From contig JAKOOI010000255.1 of NCBI GenBank assembly GCA_022701475.1, positions 1-10,594 on the forward strand: a DNA stretch of 10,594 bases, given 5' to 3'. Shown here in pieces: positions 1 to 7,289 of this stretch; position 1 is the first letter of the stretch, and every line of letters starts with the position of its first letter. The DNA is from Weeksellaceae bacterium. Lineage in GTDB: Bacteria; Bacteroidota; Bacteroidia; Flavobacteriales; Weeksellaceae. A program made the position numbers and the translations under genes. The notes beneath the pieces were generated by a model that did not search any database, was not told the origin of the DNA, and saw nothing but the letters and a program-made list of their open reading frames with translations.

Positions 1-554
1 CCGAGCTCGCGAAATTTGTTGTAGAGGAAAATTTCAGTCATCACTGTGAGGAGACGGTTACGTCCGTACAACTTCAGAACGATATAAAAGAAATATGCAC
101 TGAAGAATCGGGCTATTTTAAAAACTCAGAAATTTTCGTTGTAAAAGATCCTTTAGGAAGTATCCAGGGTTCCATACGGGTGCTGAAATGGGATTATAAG
201 GCAACACTTCCGATACAGAAGTTATTTAATATCAATCCTCTGGATGTTACCTATACGCAAAGGGTATCCTCCATATGGCATATCGGCAGGTTTGCAACGA
301 ATAAGAATAATCAGGACCGTACGCTGTTTAGAAAACTGATGATCTGCGCCATTGCGCCCATCTGTAAGTCTGAAAATAGCGTAGCCTTCGCGGAATGTGA
401 CAGCAAGCTCCTGCGGGTAATGAATCTTATGGGGATCAAAACGGATATCATAGGCAAACCTATCCAGTATATGGGTTCTGAAACGATTCCGGTATCAATG
501 AACTATGAAGGGTTAAAGGGCTTTTATGATGCCAACAGGTATCTGGTCATGTAA
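1..554 (+). CDS. GNAT-fold N-acyltransferase, acyl-homoserine-lactone / N-acyl amino acid synthase-like (5' truncated)
   Basis: The reading frame is open from the first full codon at base 3 through to the TAA at 552-554, giving 183 visible residues. The gene therefore starts outside the window, and the internal GTG at 180 is not a credible start. Visible features, numbered from base 3, are GSIRV (56-60), WHIGRFA (92-98), a helix rich in K/R/L (106-120), AFAECDSKLLRVMNLMG (128-144) and a C-terminal IGKPIQYMGSETIPV stretch (150-164). This order fits the GNAT-like acyltransferases related to LuxI-type and FeeM-type synthases, which move an acyl chain from acyl-ACP or acyl-CoA to an amine. No membrane segment is seen, so it is probably cytosolic. 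It lies 42 bp upstream of the regulator gene and two genes before an NHLP peptide gene. In known selidamide RiPPs, GNAT maturases acylate the peptide, so a maturation role is possible. The family call is by motif only; substrate and acyl donor are unknown. Confidence 0.6.
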   Translation, partial: ELAKFVVEENFSHHCEETVTSVQLQNDIKEICTEESGYFKNSEIFVVKDPLGSIQGSIRVLKWDYKATLPIQKLFNINPLDVTYTQRVSSIWHIGRFATNKNNQDRTLFRKLMICAIAPICKSENSVAFAECDSKLLRVMNLMGIKTDIIGKPIQYMGSETIPVSMNYEGLKGFYDANRYLVM

Positions 555-596
555 ATACATTTTCCACAAAAAAAAACAAATCAATCAGATAGCAAG

Positions 597-1247
597 ATGA
601 GTATAGCAAGAAGTTTAGACTGGAATTCTCCGGATATTCTGGAACAGATCATCCAGAATATCAAGAATCCCCTGGAGCATATTATTACGGTAAGCAAAAG
701 CACCGCATACCACCATAAAGAAAAGAAGGATGAGATCATCTTTTCCTGCAGTAAGGAAATAAGTGACATTATAGAAGAAATCATGCTTAAAACACAGGCG
801 AAAACACTGAATTTAACTTTCAGGAGCCGTCCTGAAATTTTTGATATCTATGATGCCAATGAAAATGTACGGGATCTGTGCTCTGAAAAGATTGTTCCCG
901 GCAAGATTACAAAAATAGATCAGGACTGGCTCATCAACCTGGAGAAGGAGATTTACAGTTCCTTTATCCAGAATGAACTGAGCCTGTATGAGCTTTCGTA
1001 TAAAATGGCGGTAAGCGAAAGACAGCTGCACCGGAAAATAGCCGCTCTGGTCTATCTTACCCCTAATAAATATGTCCGGGTACTGAGACTGCATAAGGCA
1101 AAAGAAATGATAGACAATTATGTGCAGAGATCCATTTCCCAGATCGCTTATGCCGTGGGATATAATGATGTGCATTACTTTTCAAGGCTGTTCGCAGATC
1201 AGTATAATATTACCCCAAAAGAACTGATCAGTTCCCTGAAATACTAG
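597..1247 (+). CDS. AraC-family transcriptional regulator with a degenerate HisKA-like N-terminus
   Basis: This 216-residue protein ends in a clear AraC-type double helix-turn-helix (about residues 115-213). The first HTH contains LSLYELSYKMAVSERQLHRKI (about 128-148), and the second contains ISQIAYAVGYNDVHYFSRLF (180-199) followed by the typical ITPKEL. The form closely resembles the DNA-binding end of Bacteroidota hybrid two-component regulators. Residues 12-70 look like the two helices of a histidine-kinase dimerisation domain: QNIKNPL (20-26) aligns with the usual HELRTPL box, but Gln20 replaces the phospho-acceptor His. No ATPase or receiver domain is present. The ATG at 597 is the first in-frame start after the upstream stop and lies 42 bp from it. 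The next gene starts 16 bp after its stop, so it is probably cotranscribed and a likely local regulator of the peptide/export genes. The HTH call is strong; the HisKA relation is inferred from pattern. Confidence 0.85.
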   Translation: MSIARSLDWNSPDILEQIIQNIKNPLEHIITVSKSTAYHHKEKKDEIIFSCSKEISDIIEEIMLKTQAKTLNLTFRSRPEIFDIYDANENVRDLCSEKIVPGKITKIDQDWLINLEKEIYSSFIQNELSLYELSYKMAVSERQLHRKIAALVYLTPNKYVRVLRLHKAKEMIDNYVQRSISQIAYAVGYNDVHYFSRLFADQYNITPKELISSLKY

Positions 1248-1263
1248 AGACCTACTACAACAT

Positions 1264-1617
1264 ATGAACTTAACAGAAGAACAGAAAAAAGGACAGGAAG
1301 TTTTTTTCAGGATCATTTCCCGCGCCTGGAAAGATGAAGACTTTAAAAGAGCCCTGCTTGAAGATCCCGGCCGGACACTGGAAGCATTTTTCGGAAGAAA
1401 ACTTCCTGCCGGCAAGAGGATAATCATAACAGACCAGTCAGACCCGGACTGTCTGTACATCAACATTCCCGTAAAGCCGGGAATCCGGAACCTGAAGACC
1501 GCCCGCCCATCCGGGAAAGTTTCTGAAAACGAAAAAGCAGACCAGGGAATGACCGATTTTAAAACCCTGTATAATTCCCTGCAGCAGATCAAAGAACCGG
1601 ATGAACGTCAGGAATAG
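1264..1617 (+). CDS. NHLP (nitrile hydratase-like leader peptide) family protein, candidate RiPP precursor
   Basis: This 117-residue protein has the hallmark NHLP leader: a helical N-terminus, then RAWKDEDFKRALLEDPGRTLE (20-40), FFGRKLPAG (42-50), a beta strand RIIITDQ (52-58) and LYINIPV (64-70). This is the minimised nitrile hydratase alpha-subunit fold used as a leader in proteusin-type and other RiPPs, recognised by maturases and by NHLM transporters. The following 47 residues (71-117) are polar and charged, with several Lys and Arg. They contain no GG, GA or GS cleavage motif, no Cys, and no run of small or hydroxyl residues typical of a RiPP core. The only Cys (63) is in the leader. The frame shows no sign of a frameshift: the two alternative frames over the tail close quickly and show no core. 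It may be an atypical precursor, a precursor with an eroded core, or a leader-only accessory protein. The ATG at 1264 lies 16 bp after the regulator stop. Confidence 0.85.
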   Translation: MNLTEEQKKGQEVFFRIISRAWKDEDFKRALLEDPGRTLEAFFGRKLPAGKRIIITDQSDPDCLYINIPVKPGIRNLKTARPSGKVSENEKADQGMTDFKTLYNSLQQIKEPDERQE

Positions 1618-1627
1618 CGGTTTTTTT
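1591..1627 (+). terminator. Possible weak intrinsic terminator/attenuator after the NHLP gene
   Basis: AAAGAACCG (1591-1599) can pair with CGGTTTTTT (1618-1626) to give a nine-pair stem, one pair being G-U, around an 18-nt loop that contains the stop codon; a run of seven T follows from 1621. The GC core is only three pairs, so termination would be partial at best. The position, between the peptide gene and the transport genes, suits an attenuator that raises precursor output relative to the exporter. It is inferred by eye without an energy calculation. Confidence 0.33.
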
Positions 1628-1684
1628 GGCACAATCATCATTATAAAACAAGATATTTTAGCATAACCTTAAAAGAATAGAATC

Positions 1685-2206
1685 ATGAAAAGAGTACTTT
1701 TTTTCTTGGGCCAATTGAATGACAGAGATGTGGAATGGATGATCCATAACGGAAGCAAATTAGACCTGCCGGTAGACTATAAACTGATCTGCAAAGGAGA
1801 GGCTGTTGATAGTTTATTTATCGTCCTGTCCGGCCAGTTATCCGTATACGGGGACAACAGCTGTACAGAAAGCATTGCCCGCCTGGAATCCGGAGAGATT
1901 GTAGGGGAAATGTCCTTTTTGGAATCCAGGCCTCCGTCAGTTTCCGTGGTTGTAACCAAACCCTCGGTTGTATATCATATTTCACGGGATACCATCAGCA
2001 AGAGAATGGCCGCCAACCCGGAGTTCAGATCAAATTTTTATTATGCCCTGGCTCTGTTCCTGTCAAACCGGTTAAGGAAAACAACCGATCAGTTGGGATA
2101 TGGAAACCCTGAGGAGGAAGATATGATTGATACCCACGTCATGGACGGAATTGCACAGGCCGGTTCCCGCTTCGGACAAATATTGCACCGGTTTTCGGAA
2201 GTTTAA
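1685..2206 (+). CDS. Stand-alone cyclic nucleotide-binding-like (Crp-type beta-roll) protein
   Basis: This 173-residue protein is a CAP-family beta-roll without a DNA-binding domain. Visible features are KLICKGEAVDSLFIVLSGQLSVY (about 33-55), a glycine-rich turn, and a phosphate-binding-cassette-like segment GEIVGEMSFLESRPPSVSV (70-88), then a capping helix region (104-135). The cassette keeps Gly-Glu at 74-75, but the place of the Arg that normally contacts the cyclic phosphate (RPRSATV-like) is Pro84 (RPPSVSV), so cAMP or cGMP binding is doubtful. The C-terminal 35 residues form an acidic, probably flexible tail and not an HTH. Small proteins with this fold are known to accompany NHLM export clusters, though their role is unclear. 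It starts 67 bp after the NHLP stop, the largest gap in the cluster, and is followed 18 bp later by the TolC-type gene. A protein-protein or assembly role with the transporter is an inference. Confidence 0.8.
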   Translation: MKRVLFFLGQLNDRDVEWMIHNGSKLDLPVDYKLICKGEAVDSLFIVLSGQLSVYGDNSCTESIARLESGEIVGEMSFLESRPPSVSVVVTKPSVVYHISRDTISKRMAANPEFRSNFYYALALFLSNRLRKTTDQLGYGNPEEEDMIDTHVMDGIAQAGSRFGQILHRFSEV

Positions 2207-2224
2207 ATTCAGATCATAAAAAGA

Positions 2225-3799
2225 ATGAGATTATACAGGTTTATCTGCGTCATACTTATAAGCGGCAGCCTTACAGCTGTTTACGGGCAATCAGGAATAC
2301 GTTGTGACCTGGTGGAAATTTCGAATATCGCATTTGGGAAAAGCCCTGTCCTGATCAGAAGTAACTATCTGATCAAAGATGCGGAAGGGGATCTGCAGAT
2401 TCAGAGAAGTATATTTGATGTGAACCTGTTCTCCGAATTGGCTGTCACGCATAGTGACTATACCCTGTTTGATGAAGATCCCAGAAACCAATACATAGAC
2501 AGGATTCTGAAAGACAATATCCTGGACTTCTCAGGCGGCCTGCAGAAAAGGCTCCGGTCCGGGCAGATAGCAGAGGTAAGTCTGAAATACGGTTTTAATA
2601 ATAACAACTTTCCGTTTAACAGCTTTAACAGATATGTAGGCGCCTTTTGGGGAAATCACCTGGGAAGCGTAAATGCTTCTCTGACGCAGCCTCTTCTCAG
2701 GGGCAGAGGCAGGGAAATTACCACCAGCTCCGAAAGAGCTTCGCGGCTTTATGTAGAGAATGCCCGGAATAATAATGAATTTACCAACTCCTATACCATC
2801 CTGCAGATTGCTCAGGCATACTGGAACTATTGTCTGGCCTATAAAAGCCTGGCTATTTATAAGGAAAATGAAAGCAGGGTACGCAATGTTTCTGAAGTAA
2901 CCAGAGAACTGATAAAGGCGGATAAAAAGCCTGCAGGAGACTTTGCTCAGGTGAATGCAGACCTCGCCAACCAGGAAAAGCTTACTGCTGTGGCAGAACA
3001 GAATCTGTACGAAGCAAGGATTAATCTGGGAAAAGTAATCGGATTGAGTAATGAAGAGAGCCTGAGACTGGATTTCCCGGCAAACGATTTTCCCGGTATT
3101 GCAGAATCCCGTTACAGAACAGATCTCAACAGAAATGCACTGATAAAAACGGCTATAGAAAGAAGGAGCGACCTCAGGGCTGCTGAACGGATTTCCGAAG
3201 CATTGGAAATACAGTATCAGCTTGCAGAAAATAACATGAAACCACAGCTGGATCTCACAGGCTTTGTCTTCTACGGAAGCGCTATCGCAGGAAATGGTAT
3301 TGATAAGGCTTTTTCATCCTTTACCAATAACAACGGAAGGAATCTGGGAGCCGGTGCCAAACTGACTTTTACTTTCCCGGCTAACAACAATTTAGCCAAA
3401 GGAAATTTCATAAAAAGTACAGTGGCCCTGAATGACCGTAAAGTAGCCAATGACAACCTACAGCGGACCATAGAACTCAATATCAGCAATATCATCAATA
3501 GGCTGGATAATAGTGTGGTCATTCTGCAGAAAGCGAAGGAAGCGCTGGATTCCTACAGGGATGCATTCAACAGCGAGCAGGTAAAGCTGCAGGCAGGGCT
3601 TACCACCATACTGAACGTGATCTTATTTCAGGAAAGGCTTACTGCTGCAGAACTTGAATATTTACAGGCTTATCAGCAGTTTGCCAATGCAATTATTAAT
3701 CTGAGGCATGAAACAGGAACCCTGATCTCCCAGGAGAACAACGGCTTTATTTTAACCAGAGAAGTGTTTTATACCATCCCCGATACAACAAATTATTAA
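2225..3799 (+). CDS. TolC-family outer-membrane efflux/secretion channel
   Basis: This 524-residue protein has an N-terminal signal peptide (basic MRLYR, hydrophobic 6-19, probable cleavage near VYG/QSG at 21-22). It has the double-repeat plan of TolC-type outer-membrane factors. Repeat one has a beta-strand segment ending in SLTQPLLRGRGRE (152-164), then long helices (165-275) with QIAQAYWNYCLAY (194-206). Repeat two has PQLDLTGFVFYG (340-351) and LGAGAKLTFTFPANNNLAKG (374-393), then helices ending in KLQAGLTTILNVILFQERLTAAELEYL (454-480) and LRHETGTL (493-500). The length is normal for the Bacteroidota family. It should form the trimeric outer-membrane and periplasmic tunnel of a type I-like exporter, docking on the HlyD-type adaptor encoded 12 bp downstream. 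Its position at the head of the transport genes supports dedicated peptide export rather than drug efflux. Confidence 0.92.
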   Translation: MRLYRFICVILISGSLTAVYGQSGIRCDLVEISNIAFGKSPVLIRSNYLIKDAEGDLQIQRSIFDVNLFSELAVTHSDYTLFDEDPRNQYIDRILKDNILDFSGGLQKRLRSGQIAEVSLKYGFNNNNFPFNSFNRYVGAFWGNHLGSVNASLTQPLLRGRGREITTSSERASRLYVENARNNNEFTNSYTILQIAQAYWNYCLAYKSLAIYKENESRVRNVSEVTRELIKADKKPAGDFAQVNADLANQEKLTAVAEQNLYEARINLGKVIGLSNEESLRLDFPANDFPGIAESRYRTDLNRNALIKTAIERRSDLRAAERISEALEIQYQLAENNMKPQLDLTGFVFYGSAIAGNGIDKAFSSFTNNNGRNLGAGAKLTFTFPANNNLAKGNFIKSTVALNDRKVANDNLQRTIELNISNIINRLDNSVVILQKAKEALDSYRDAFNSEQVKLQAGLTTILNVILFQERLTAAELEYLQAYQQFANAIINLRHETGTLISQENNGFILTREVFYTIPDTTNY

Positions 3800-3813
3800 A
3801 TACAACAAATTAT
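3783..3813 (+). repeat. 14-bp direct repeat across the TolC/HlyD gene junction
   Basis: ATACAACAAATTAT occurs at 3783-3796 and again, identical, at 3800-3813, with a period of 17 bp. The first copy encodes the last TolC codons up to the stop; the second fills the 12-bp intergenic gap and ends inside the ATG of the next gene. This looks like a short slippage duplication that created the current spacing and A-rich start region of the adaptor gene. Confidence 0.8.
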
Positions 3814-5074
3814 GTCAGCAAGTTTTTTCAGAAAGTCAGCATTAGAAAAACTGTCTACCCCGGAAAAGTTGGATCAGTTAATAAAGGTAACAGGGCCTAA
3901 AGCATGGATCGCGCTTCTTACCGTTTTCATTGCATTGGGAACCGGGATCTGCTGGGCCGTAGCAGGAACAGTAAAAACCAAGCTGAATGCCATAGGGGTT
4001 GTGCTGGGCGGGGAACTGCACGAAGTAGTGGCTACCTCCCAGGGGCAGCTTGTCAGCCTGCATGTCTCTATCGGTGACCATGTGAAAAAAGGAGATGTGA
4101 TTGCCACCGTTCAGCAGCCTGAACTCTATCAGCAGATCGAGGATGCAAAGGCCGTCTTATCCGAAAGAAAGTTCGAAATGGGAAAGTTGATGGCTTATGG
4201 AAACCAGGGAAGCCATCTTGAAGGCCAGCTGATCAGCCAGAACCGGGTAAGCATCCAGGGGGAAATAGAGGCAGAGAAGAAAAAACTGGTATTCCTCTAT
4301 AACCAGCTGGAATCAGAAAATAACCTGCTGACCAAAGGACTTATTATAAAATCCCAGGTGGCCGGAACAAAGCAGGAGATAGACGCTTCAAAAAATACAA
4401 TTGAAAGGTTAAAGGCACAGATGGCGGAAACATCCAACCAGAAACATAATCTGGGTTTCGATCTCCAGCAGAAAATAACCTTGCAGAACCAGCGTATTGC
4501 AGAGGCAGAAAGAAATCTCCAGTTCTTATCAGAGCGGTATGAGACCCAGAACAGGATTAAAAGCCCATACGGTGGAGAAGTTGTAGAAGTGCTTACTGAC
4601 GCGGGCGGCGTGGTAGCAGCAGGCACACCGCTGTTCAAATTGAAAAATAACGGGGGAAGCAGCCTCGCCGTACTGAAAGGCGTACTTTACATCCCTTCCC
4701 AGGATGGGAAAAAAATCAGGAAAGGAATGGAAGCCTTTGTGGTACCATCTACTGTCCAGCCGCAGGAATTCGGATTCATGGAAGCAAAGGTTACTTATGT
4801 TTCAGATTTTCCCATTACGGAAAGAGGAATGATGACCTCCGTGAAAAATGATCAGCTGGCCAAAGGATTACTGGCTTCAGGGCCTTTGTTTGAGGTTCAT
4901 GTTGAATTTACAAAAGATCCCGCGTCATTCAGCGGCTATAAATGGACCTCCGCGAAAGGGCCGAACGTTTACATCAGGGAAGGGACTTCCTGTAACGGTA
5001 AAATTACCATCGATCAGGAGCCTCCCGCAACCATTGTAGTTCCTGCATTTAAAAAATTCTTTGATCTCTATTAA
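3812..5074 (+). CDS. HlyD-type periplasmic adaptor, NHLM/NHLP bacteriocin system secretion protein
   Basis: This 420-residue protein is a membrane-fusion (adaptor) subunit. The N-terminus carries the family-like LEKLSTPEKLDQLIKVTGPKAW (11-32), then one membrane segment (about 32-53, WIALLTVFIALGTGICWAV). A split lipoyl-like domain follows: GQLVSLHVSIGDHVKKGDVIATV (78-100) and, after the coiled coil, IKSPYGGEVVEVLTDAGGVVAAGTPLFKL (249-277). Residues 105-245 are a long helical hairpin rich in Q, E, K and L, and beta-barrel domains fill about 285-405. The protein should be anchored in the inner membrane and bridge the ABC transporters to the TolC-type channel. The ATG at 3812 comes 12 bp after the TolC stop and 14 bp separate its stop from the C39 transporter gene, which fits cotranscription and a dedicated complex. 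The assignment to the NHLM subtype rests on the N-terminal sequence and on the neighbours. Confidence 0.92.
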   Translation: MSASFFRKSALEKLSTPEKLDQLIKVTGPKAWIALLTVFIALGTGICWAVAGTVKTKLNAIGVVLGGELHEVVATSQGQLVSLHVSIGDHVKKGDVIATVQQPELYQQIEDAKAVLSERKFEMGKLMAYGNQGSHLEGQLISQNRVSIQGEIEAEKKKLVFLYNQLESENNLLTKGLIIKSQVAGTKQEIDASKNTIERLKAQMAETSNQKHNLGFDLQQKITLQNQRIAEAERNLQFLSERYETQNRIKSPYGGEVVEVLTDAGGVVAAGTPLFKLKNNGGSSLAVLKGVLYIPSQDGKKIRKGMEAFVVPSTVQPQEFGFMEAKVTYVSDFPITERGMMTSVKNDQLAKGLLASGPLFEVHVEFTKDPASFSGYKWTSAKGPNVYIREGTSCNGKITIDQEPPATIVVPAFKKFFDLY

Positions 5075-5088
5075 CAATAATCCGGAAG

Positions 5089-7278
5089 ATGGATAAGAAA
5101 AAAAAACTGCTCATAGCAAAACAGGCAAGACCCGTAAAGGTTCCCACCGTTCTTCAGATGGAAGGGGTTGAATGCGGCGCTGCGGCATTAAGTATTATTT
5201 TGGGATATTTCGGCAAATTCGTTCCCCTTGAAAAATTAAGAATTGCCTGTGGTGTTTCCAGAGACGGCCTGAAGGCTACCAATATCATAAAGGCGGCAAA
5301 GGAATATGGCCTTGAGGCAAAAGGATATGCAAAATCCCTGGAAAATTTAATGCAGCTGCAAACCCCTGCCATCCTGTTCTGGAATTTCAACCATTTTCTG
5401 GTTTTGGAAGGGTTTACAAAAAATAAAGTTTACCTGAGCGATCCAGCACAGGGACGGTACCAGGTTACCCATGAAGAATTTGACGATGCTTATACAGGGG
5501 TGGTCCTCACTTTCAGCTGTGGTAAGGATTTTGTCAGAGGAAATGAAAAAAGAGGCCTGATGTCTTCACTGGCTTCCAGGATATCCCATTCCAGGCTGAG
5601 TGTTGCCTATCTTATAATAGCCAGCCTTTTTCTTGTTATTCCGGGGTTGGTAATTCCTTCTTTCATTAAAATATTTATTGATAAATACCTGATCAACGGG
5701 TATGACGGATTTGTAATGCCGTTATTGCTGGTCATGACAGGCGTTCTGCTGATCAATGCCGCGCTGGTATATCTTCAGCAGTATTATCTCCTGAAATTAG
5801 AAACAAAACTGGCCTTGGCGGCATCCAGCAAATTCCTGTGGCATGTATTTCATTTACCGATCTCCTTTTTCACTCAGCGTTACAGCGGGGAAATAGGAAA
5901 CCGGGTGTCATTGAACGATAAAGTTGCCAAGCTCCTGAGCGGAGATCTTGCCAATGCCGCGCTCAATATTATTGTGGTGGTCTTTTATGCATTCCTTATG
6001 TTTTCCTATGATGTCCATCTTACCCTGATATGCATACTGATGGCAGGAATTAATATCATAGCATTACAATATGTTGCCAGAAAAAGAAAAGACGGTAACC
6101 GGAGGCTAAGCAATGAAAACGGCAAGCTGCTGGGAACCACCACATCCGGGATCAGTATGATAGAGACCCTGAAAGCTTCAGGCAGGGAAAATGATTTTTT
6201 CACCAATTGGATCGGCTATCTTGCAAAAGTAACGAATGCCCAGCAGGAATTGGGCTGGCTCACGATCAGGCTCAATGCAATCCCCCCATTGATCACTTCC
6301 CTTACCACTACGATTATTTTAGGGGTCGGAGCACTGAGAATCATGGACGGAGAAATGACCCTCGGTGCCCTGGTTGCCTTCACCTATCTTATGAGTAATT
6401 TCATATCCCCGGTTAATCAGCTGATTTCGGTAGGAAGTTTACTTCACGAAACGGAAAGCGATATGAACAGGATAGATGACGTTGTCAATTATGAAGTAGA
6501 CGATCAGTTTAAAGACAAAAAAGGTCAATCTGCAGCTGAAGAAGAAGTCAATAACAAGCTGGTAGGGTATTTTGAAATGCGTAATGTTACCTTTGGGTAC
6601 AATACAACAATGCCGGCCCTTATTGAAGGTTTCAGTTTAAAACTAAGGCCCGGCAGCAGGGTGGCTTTGGTAGGGGGTTCCGGAAGCGGAAAATCAACGG
6701 TTGCCAAGATTGCTTCGGGACTGTACCAACCATGGAAAGGCGAAGTTTTGCTGGATGGAACAGACAGAGAAGAGATTCCAAGGAATGTGATTACGGAATC
6801 ATTGGCAGTCATTGACCAGGATGTCCTTATATTCAACGGGACGGTAAGGGAAAATATTTCTTTCTGGGATGCTGCAATTTCTGAAAAAAGCATCATCCAG
6901 TCTGCCAGAGATGCTGCAATCCATGATGTGATTGCCGCCCGGAATGATGCTTATGAGAGCGCTGTTTCGGAAGGAGGCTCCAATTTTAGCGGCGGACAGC
7001 GGCAGCGCCTTGAAATTGCAAGGGCCCTCGCCACCGATCCTTCCATACTGGTCATGGATGAAGCCACCAGCGCACTGGATCCCAATGCAGAAAAGACAGT
7101 GATGGATAACATCAGGAAAAGAGGCTGCACCTGCCTGATCGTAGCCCACAGACTCAGTACTATTATCGATTGTGACGAAATTATCGTCATGGAATACGGA
7201 AAAATAATAGAAAGAGGAACCCACCACGAATTAATACAAAAGAACGGAGCCTACTCCAGATTAATTGAAACAAAATAA
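5089..7278 (+). CDS. NHLM-type peptidase C39 / ABC permease / ATPase (leader-cleaving exporter, ABC1)
   Basis: This 729-residue protein has the three-part bacteriocin exporter plan. The N-terminal C39 peptidase (about 17-142) has the oxyanion Gln23 and catalytic Cys29 in LQMEGVECG, His102 in NFNHFLVLEG and Asp118 in LSDPAQG, so it looks active. Six membrane helices follow within about 170-445. The ATPase (about 495-729) has A-loop Tyr504, Walker A GGSGSGKST (529-537), Q-loop Gln577, signature FSGGQ (633-637), Walker B ILVMDE (653-658) and H-loop His687, all canonical. C39 exporters cut their peptide substrate after a double-glycine-type site in the cytosol and pump the product out. Together with the adaptor and TolC-type channel it should carry the peptide across both membranes. 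Its 14-bp and 11-bp spacing to its neighbours marks it as part of the same operon. No double-glycine substrate is visible in the window. Confidence 0.95.
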   Translation: MDKKKKLLIAKQARPVKVPTVLQMEGVECGAAALSIILGYFGKFVPLEKLRIACGVSRDGLKATNIIKAAKEYGLEAKGYAKSLENLMQLQTPAILFWNFNHFLVLEGFTKNKVYLSDPAQGRYQVTHEEFDDAYTGVVLTFSCGKDFVRGNEKRGLMSSLASRISHSRLSVAYLIIASLFLVIPGLVIPSFIKIFIDKYLINGYDGFVMPLLLVMTGVLLINAALVYLQQYYLLKLETKLALAASSKFLWHVFHLPISFFTQRYSGEIGNRVSLNDKVAKLLSGDLANAALNIIVVVFYAFLMFSYDVHLTLICILMAGINIIALQYVARKRKDGNRRLSNENGKLLGTTTSGISMIETLKASGRENDFFTNWIGYLAKVTNAQQELGWLTIRLNAIPPLITSLTTTIILGVGALRIMDGEMTLGALVAFTYLMSNFISPVNQLISVGSLLHETESDMNRIDDVVNYEVDDQFKDKKGQSAAEEEVNNKLVGYFEMRNVTFGYNTTMPALIEGFSLKLRPGSRVALVGGSGSGKSTVAKIASGLYQPWKGEVLLDGTDREEIPRNVITESLAVIDQDVLIFNGTVRENISFWDAAISEKSIIQSARDAAIHDVIAARNDAYESAVSEGGSNFSGGQRQRLEIARALATDPSILVMDEATSALDPNAEKTVMDNIRKRGCTCLIVAHRLSTIIDCDEIIVMEYGKIIERGTHHELIQKNGAYSRLIETK

Positions 7279-7289
7279 ATCAGAATCCT

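Noticed and set aside
180..554. A complete 124-residue gene starting at the GTG at 180.
   Set aside because: The same frame is open back to the window edge with protein-like sequence (for example GSIRV just before it), so this is the 3' part of a longer gene.
556..563. TACATTTT resembling a -7 box before the AraC-type regulator.
   Set aside because: No TTG-type -33 element is found at the right distance upstream, so a promoter cannot be supported.
1450..1620. A frameshift in the NHLP gene hiding a GG-type core in another frame.
   Set aside because: The other two forward frames stop quickly and show no double-glycine or core-like sequence.
1621..1684. Possible Bacteroidota promoter before the cNMP-like gene (TTTG at 1625-1628 and TATTTTAG at 1654-1661).
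   Set aside because: The -7-like box is one base off the TAnnTTTG consensus and the spacing of 25 bases to the -33-like box is too long. T-rich sequence gives such matches easily.
6799..7227. Minus-strand ORF of 142 codons antisense to the ATPase domain of the C39 transporter.
   Set aside because: It is a frame shadow of a strongly conserved ATPase coding region, and its sequence mirrors the codon pattern of the sense gene.
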